From Methylotenera sp. UBA6020 (GTDB lineage Bacteria > Pseudomonadota > Gammaproteobacteria > Burkholderiales > Methylophilaceae): 10,981 bases of DNA. The notes beneath the pieces are model-generated. The model worked only from the letters and a program-made list of their open reading frames with translations. It did not search any database and was not told the DNA's origin. The stretch lies in the NCBI GenBank assembly GCA_002429455.1, contig DIZU01000016.1, forward strand, positions 8,561 to 19,541. Direction: 5' to 3'. The translations under genes and the position numbers were made by a program. Below, piece after piece: positions 8,229 through 10,981 of this stretch (the stretch's first letter is position 1; every line of letters starts with the position of its first letter).

Positions 8229-8253
8229 TCCCTTTCAAAAATAACAAAAAGGG
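8229..8253 (-). promoter_or_regulatory. Hairpin that would mask the rhlE ribosome binding site
   Basis: In the minus-strand transcript CCCUUU (8253-8248) is complementary to AAAGGG (8235-8230), the Shine-Dalgarno sequence of rhlE, with a 12-base U-rich loop. One G-U pair can extend the stem to 7. Folding would hide the ribosome binding site, giving possible thermal or helicase-dependent control. The pairing is visible; the regulatory role is inference. Confidence 0.45.
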
Positions 8254-8317
8254 CGCTAAGTAAAAACGGACATATCATTTGAACACACGCTATTTAGTTA
8301 GGCGTATGAGCAAAAGC

Positions 8318-8346
8318 AATATAAACGCAGAGAATATTTGGTTCAA
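8318..8346 (-). promoter_or_regulatory. Candidate proximal promoter for the helicase operon
   Basis: On the minus strand, TTGAAC (8346-8341, 4/6 to the -35 consensus) and TATATT (8323-8318, 5/6 to the -10) are 17 bases apart. Transcription would start near 8311 and give a leader of about 88 bases that includes the hairpin masking the rhlE ribosome binding site. Confidence 0.5.
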
Positions 8347-8408
8347 TTTTTTGATTTAACTTTAAGGCGACTAGATTAAATAATGACTTACTTAACTCTA
8401 GCGACCAC

Positions 8409-8438
8409 TTAAAATTTATTTAAACAAACTAATATAAT
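8409..8438 (+). promoter_or_regulatory. Candidate distal + strand promoter (typA leader or small RNA)
   Basis: TTAAAA (8409-8414, 4/6) and a perfect TATAAT (8433-8438) are 18 bases apart. Transcription would start near 8445, about 247 bases before typA. The region is AT-rich, so a chance match is quite possible. Confidence 0.3.
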
Positions 8439-8585
8439 CTTTACCAGCGCACGGGCACAGCCGCTAACCAGTAAAAATCAATAATTTTGATCTTGATAGT
8501 TGCTTCAATATTTCACGAGCAACAGTAGGGTCAGGGCAATGATTCAAGCGTCACAAATAAAACCAGTAACGCGAATGAAGTGCGC

Positions 8586-8613
8586 AGTATAACCATTTAA
8601 TCCAGAATGTCAA
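8586..8613 (-). promoter_or_regulatory. Candidate distal promoter for the helicase operon
   Basis: On the minus strand, a perfect TTGACA (8613-8608) and TATACT (8591-8586, 5/6) are 16 bases apart. Transcription would start near 8579 and produce a leader of about 355 bases before rhlE. Long leaders are known for cold-induced RNA helicase mRNAs such as E. coli deaD/csdA. It could instead drive an independent small RNA; no terminator is seen before rhlE. Confidence 0.5.
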
Positions 8614-8632
8614 ATTAAATAGGCATGCCAAA

Positions 8633-8660
8633 TTTAAATTCTTGTTTAGTGTGTTAAAAT
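8633..8660 (+). promoter_or_regulatory. Candidate typA promoter with extended -10
   Basis: The -10 TAAAAT (8655-8660, 5/6) is preceded by TGT, giving an extended -10. A weak -35 TTTAAA (8633-8638, 4/6) lies 16 bases upstream. The start would be near 8667, leaving about 25 bases of leader before the typA ATG. The ribosome binding site there is weak (only a GG at 8681-8682). Confidence 0.55.
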
Positions 8661-8691
8661 CGCCGCCTTTATAACGAACTGGCAGCACAAT

Positions 8692-10512
8692 ATGACCACT
8701 ACGGTGTTACGCAATTTAAGAAATATCGCAATTATCGCCCACGTTGACCATGGTAAAACGACTATGGTTGACAAGCTTTTACATCAAGCAGGTACGTTTA
8801 CAGGACACCAAGTTGTGTCTGAGCGTGTGATGGATAGTGGTGATATTGAAAAGGAACGTGGTATTACCATTTTGGCAAAAAATACTGCGTTGAACTACGA
8901 AGGTACACACATTAATATCGTTGATACACCTGGCCATGCCGACTTTGGTGGTGAGGTTGAGCGCGTATTAGGTATGGTGGATGGTGTGGTGCTGTTAGTG
9001 GATGCGGTTGAAGGTCCAATGCCACAAACACGTTTTGTAACGAAAAAAGCCTTGGCGCTTGGTTTAAAACCAATCGTAGTGATTAATAAGGTGGATCGTC
9101 CGGGTGCGCGTACTGATTGGGTTGTTAACCAAACATTTGATTTGTTTGCCAATTTAGGTGCTACTGATGAGCAATTAGACTTTCCAGTGGTCTATGCGTC
9201 AGCGATCAATGGCTATGCCATGTTAGATATGAAAACACCAAGCGACAATATGCGCGCTTTGTTTGAAACGATTTTAAGTCATGTAGCGCCACCGTCAGGC
9301 GACAGCAATGCGCCATTGCAATTGCAAGTTTCAGCGCTGGATTATTCAACTTATACAGGCCGTCTTGGTGTTGGTCGTATCACTAACGGTAAAATCAAAC
9401 CTGGCCAAGCGGTTACGGTAATGAACGAAAACAAACAAATTGCTATGGGTAAAATTAACCAAGTACTTGGTTTCCGTGGTTTAGAGCGTGTGCCAGTTGA
9501 AGAAGCTGAAGCAGGCGACATTGTGATTGTTTCAGGCTTAGATGATATTGGTATTGGTTTTACCATTTGCGATCGTGAAACCCCAGTAGGTTTGCCACAT
9601 TTAGGCGTGGATGAGCCAACTTTGACGATGGACTTTATGGTGAACACTTCACCATTAGCCGGTACTGAAGGTAAATTCGTGACTTCACGTCAAATTCGTG
9701 ACCGCTTAACTAAAGAACTTTTAGTTAACGTTGCCTTGCGTGTTGATGAAACTGAAGATGCTGATGTGTTCCGTGTTTCAGGTCGTGGCGAGTTGCACTT
9801 AACTATCTTGCTAGAAAATATGCGTCGTGAAGGTTTCGAAATGGCGGTAGGTAAGCCAAAAGTCGTGTTCCGTGAAATTAACGGTCAAAAATGCGAGCCA
9901 TATGAAATTCTGACCGTAGACGTAGAAGATGAGCATCAAGGTGCGGCGATGGAGGAGTTGGGCCGTCGTCGTGGTGAAATGCAAAATATGGAGTCAGACG
10001 GTAATGGCCGTACACGCCTGGAATATAAAATTCCAGCACGCGGTTTGATCGGTTTCCAAGGCGAGTTCTTAACCATGACACGCGGTACCGGTCTGATGGG
10101 TCACGTGTTTGATGAATATGCACCAGTAAAAGCTGATATGCCAGGCCGTCGTAATGGTGTGTTGATTTCAGCAGAACAAGGCGAAGCGGTGGCTTACGCG
10201 CTATGGAAACTGCAAGATCGCGGCAAAATGTTCTCTGTACCAGGCGATAAGCTTTATGAAGGTATGGTGATTGGTATTCATAGTCGTGATAACGATTTAA
10301 TCGTGAACCCAATTAAAGGTAAGCAACTGACTAACGTGCGTTCCTCAGGTACTGATGAAGCGGTACGTTTGATTACGCCAATCGCGTTATCATTAGAATC
10401 AGCAGTTGAGTTTATTGATGATGATGAGTTGGTGGAAATTACGCCTAAAACTATTCGTATCCGTAAACGTTATTTGTTGGAACATGAACGTAAGCGTTCA
10501 GTTAAAGGTTAA
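8692..10512 (+). CDS. typA: Ribosome-associated GTPase TypA/BipA
   Basis: TypA is a translational GTPase of the EF-G/LepA superfamily that binds the ribosome and helps 50S subunit assembly and stress or low-temperature growth. The 606-residue length is normal. The GTPase domain has G1 AHVDHGKT (16-23), G2 RGITI with Thr59, G3 DTPGH (78-82), G4 NKVD (132-135) and G5 SAI (170-172). A beta-barrel domain follows ([10 protein letters not shown] and onward), then the EF-G-like domain with GRGELHL. The TypA-specific C-terminal region has [16 protein letters not shown] and a basic end ([19 protein letters not shown]). All nucleotide-binding motifs are intact. The ATG at 8692 gives the standard start just before the GTPase domain. 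It is divergent from the rhlE helicases, stands alone on its strand and ends 17 bases before a strong terminator, so it looks like a single-gene transcript. Identity is secure. Confidence 0.98.
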   Translation: MTTTVLRNLRNIAIIAHVDHGKTTMVDKLLHQAGTFTGHQVVSERVMDSGDIEKERGITILAKNTALNYEGTHINIVDTPGHADFGGEVERVLGMVDGVVLLVDAVEGPMPQTRFVTKKALALGLKPIVVINKVDRPGARTDWVVNQTFDLFANLGATDEQLDFPVVYASAINGYAMLDMKTPSDNMRALFETILSHVAPPSGDSNAPLQLQVSALDYSTYTGRLGVGRITNGKIKPGQAVTVMNENKQIAMGKINQVLGFRGLERVPVEEAEAGDIVIVSGLDDIGIGFTICDRETPVGLPHLGVDEPTLTMDFMVNTSPLAGTEGKFVTSRQIRDRLTKELLVNVALRVDETEDADVFRVSGRGELHLTILLENMRREGFEMAVGKPKVVFREINGQKCEPYEILTVDVEDEHQGAAMEELGRRRGEMQNMESDGNGRTRLEYKIPARGLIGFQGEFLTMTRGTGLMGHVFDEYAPVKADMPGRRNGVLISAEQGEAVAYALWKLQDRGKMFSVPGDKLYEGMVIGIHSRDNDLIVNPIKGKQLTNVRSSGTDEAVRLITPIALSLESAVEFIDDDELVEITPKTIRIRKRYLLEHERKRSVKG

Positions 10513-10529
10513 TTTAATTAACTTAGACA

Positions 10530-10554
10530 AACCCAGCCTAGTGCTGGGTTTTTT
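10530..10554 (+). terminator. Rho-independent terminator of typA
   Basis: An 8-base perfect stem AACCCAGC (10530-10537) / GCTGGGTT (10543-10550) with loop CTAGT runs into six consecutive T (10549-10554). It begins 17 bases after the typA stop. Confidence 0.93.
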
Positions 10555-10888
10555 ATTGGGAAAATTTACTCAAGATTGCAGGCACTCGATATTTGAAAGT
10601 AAGGCAAAACTTGTAAATGGCTGTGCACACTTTGTTGCTCATCAAGCCCTTGGTACTGTAGTGTATTCCTATCACTTAGGTAAAATGCAGGCTAGTATTG
10701 ACGATGGGAACATATGTTGTCGACCCCATAAGCTGCAAGTTTCTGCACAAAATTACGCATAAGTTGCAATCGTGCTGTGACCAGCTAATTTGCTTGACTG
10801 TGAGTTCATACATTCGTCCGATTGAGCAGAATCTATTACTAACTGACTGGACTTCACCCGTTACATTCGGCATCTAGACAAGTCTAAA

Positions 10889-10918
10889 TTGACACCTAAA
10901 CATGAGCAAATGTAAATT
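10889..10918 (+). promoter_or_regulatory. Candidate promoter for the gene beyond the right edge
   Basis: A perfect -35 TTGACA (10889-10894) is followed after 18 bases by TAAATT (10913-10918, 4/6); TGTAAA at 16 bases is an equal alternative. The start would be near 10925. The inverted repeat TAGAC-AA-GTCTA lies directly upstream of the -35. Confidence 0.35.
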
Positions 10919-10941
10919 TTCATCATCATGCTTTTCAGTGC

Positions 10942-10956
10942 AAATTACTGTAATTT
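10942..10956. promoter_or_regulatory. 15-base palindrome, possible operator
   Basis: AAATTAC (10942-10948) and GTAATTT (10950-10956) are perfect reverse complements around a single T. The site lies downstream of the candidate promoter and 20 bases before GGAGG, a natural position for a repressor. The repeat is seen; the operator role is inference. Confidence 0.4.
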
Positions 10957-10976
10957 AAAAGACTGTTGTATTATTT

Positions 10977-10981
10977 GGAGG
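10977..10981 (+). promoter_or_regulatory. Strong ribosome binding site at the window edge
   Basis: The window ends in GGAGG, a near-perfect Shine-Dalgarno sequence, so a + strand gene very probably starts within about 10 bases of the right edge. Confidence 0.6.

Larger units (their letters stand above)
8248..8691. other. Long divergent intergenic region between rhlE and typA
   Basis: No convincing protein or known RNA gene is present in this 444-base AT-rich stretch. It holds two minus-strand and two plus-strand promoter candidates. A 6-base inverted repeat GTTGCT/AGCAAC occurs at 8499-8504 and 8518-8523, and AACCAGTAA is directly repeated at 8466-8474 and 8562-8570 (approximate). If the distal promoters on both strands are used, the two leaders would be complementary over about 8445-8579. 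Confidence 0.6.
10555..10981. other. Intergenic region with no recognisable gene
   Basis: The reading frames here are short, lack ribosome binding sites and resemble nothing I know. A perfect palindrome AACATATGTT sits at 10709-10718 and TAGAC-AA-GTCTA at 10875-10886. The rightmost 100 bases look like the control region of a + strand gene beginning just beyond the window. A decayed gene cannot be ruled out for 10560-10760. Confidence 0.6.

Noticed and set aside
8306..8359. Possible 17-residue peptide MSKSNINAENIWFNFLI on the + strand
   Set aside because: The only AGG is too close to the ATG, and the frame overlaps the helicase promoter region; this is chance level for AT-rich DNA.
8446..8465. 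Hairpin or small RNA terminator in the rhlE-typA gap
   Set aside because: Only a 4-base AGCG/CGCT pairing is available and no T-run follows.
10406..10762. 118-codon open frame on the + strand overlapping the end of typA
   Set aside because: It begins inside typA in another frame and reads through the typA terminator; only the part after 10560 could be a remnant and it resembles nothing known to me.
10676..10873. 65-codon open frame on the minus strand downstream of typA
   Set aside because: There is no ribosome binding site, no recognisable domain and no conserved-looking composition.

Overview
The window looks like a chromosomal stretch from a betaproteobacterium of moderate-to-low GC. A member of the Methylophilaceae (Methylotenera-like) is my best guess, from the PurT, RhlE and TypA protein style and the base composition. 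That placement is inference from memory, not a search result. Most of the content is core or near-core; I see no phage, transposase, CRISPR array, tRNA or rRNA.

Layout. (1) Positions 1-2968, + strand: the 3' part of a TonB-dependent outer-membrane receptor whose N-terminus lies outside the window. It is followed after 8 bases by an NtrC-type sigma-54 response regulator that starts with TTG and has a ribosome binding site touching the receptor's stop codon. (2) Positions 3048-4760, + strand: a good promoter, purT (formate-dependent GAR transformylase), then a group II truncated haemoglobin 30 bases later. (3) Positions 4761-4905: a convergent junction holding a perfect 29-base inverted repeat. 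(4) Positions 4906-8223, - strand: two RhlE-type DEAD-box RNA helicases in tandem. The promoter-proximal one carries a tail of about 240 residues rich in Arg, Gly, Ser and Asp. (5) Positions 8224-8691: a long divergent intergenic region with candidate promoters on both strands and a hairpin that would mask the helicase ribosome binding site. (6) Positions 8692-10554, + strand: typA/bipA, a ribosome-associated GTPase, ending in a clear rho-independent terminator. (7) Positions 10555-10981: no convincing gene. The right end has a possible promoter, two short inverted repeats and a GGAGG that probably serves a gene starting just outside.

Function. The right half is a divergent translation and RNA-remodelling locus: two RNA helicases face TypA, all families often linked to ribosome assembly or low-temperature growth. 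The left half couples an outer-membrane transporter to a sigma-54 activator, suggesting a regulated uptake system of unknown substrate. PurT uses formate, an intermediate of C1 metabolism, which would suit a methylotroph.

I found no clearly new system. The items most worth a second look are the receptor/sigma-54 regulator pair without a visible kinase, the long helicase leader with a masked ribosome binding site and overlapping divergent promoters, and the long disordered helicase tail.
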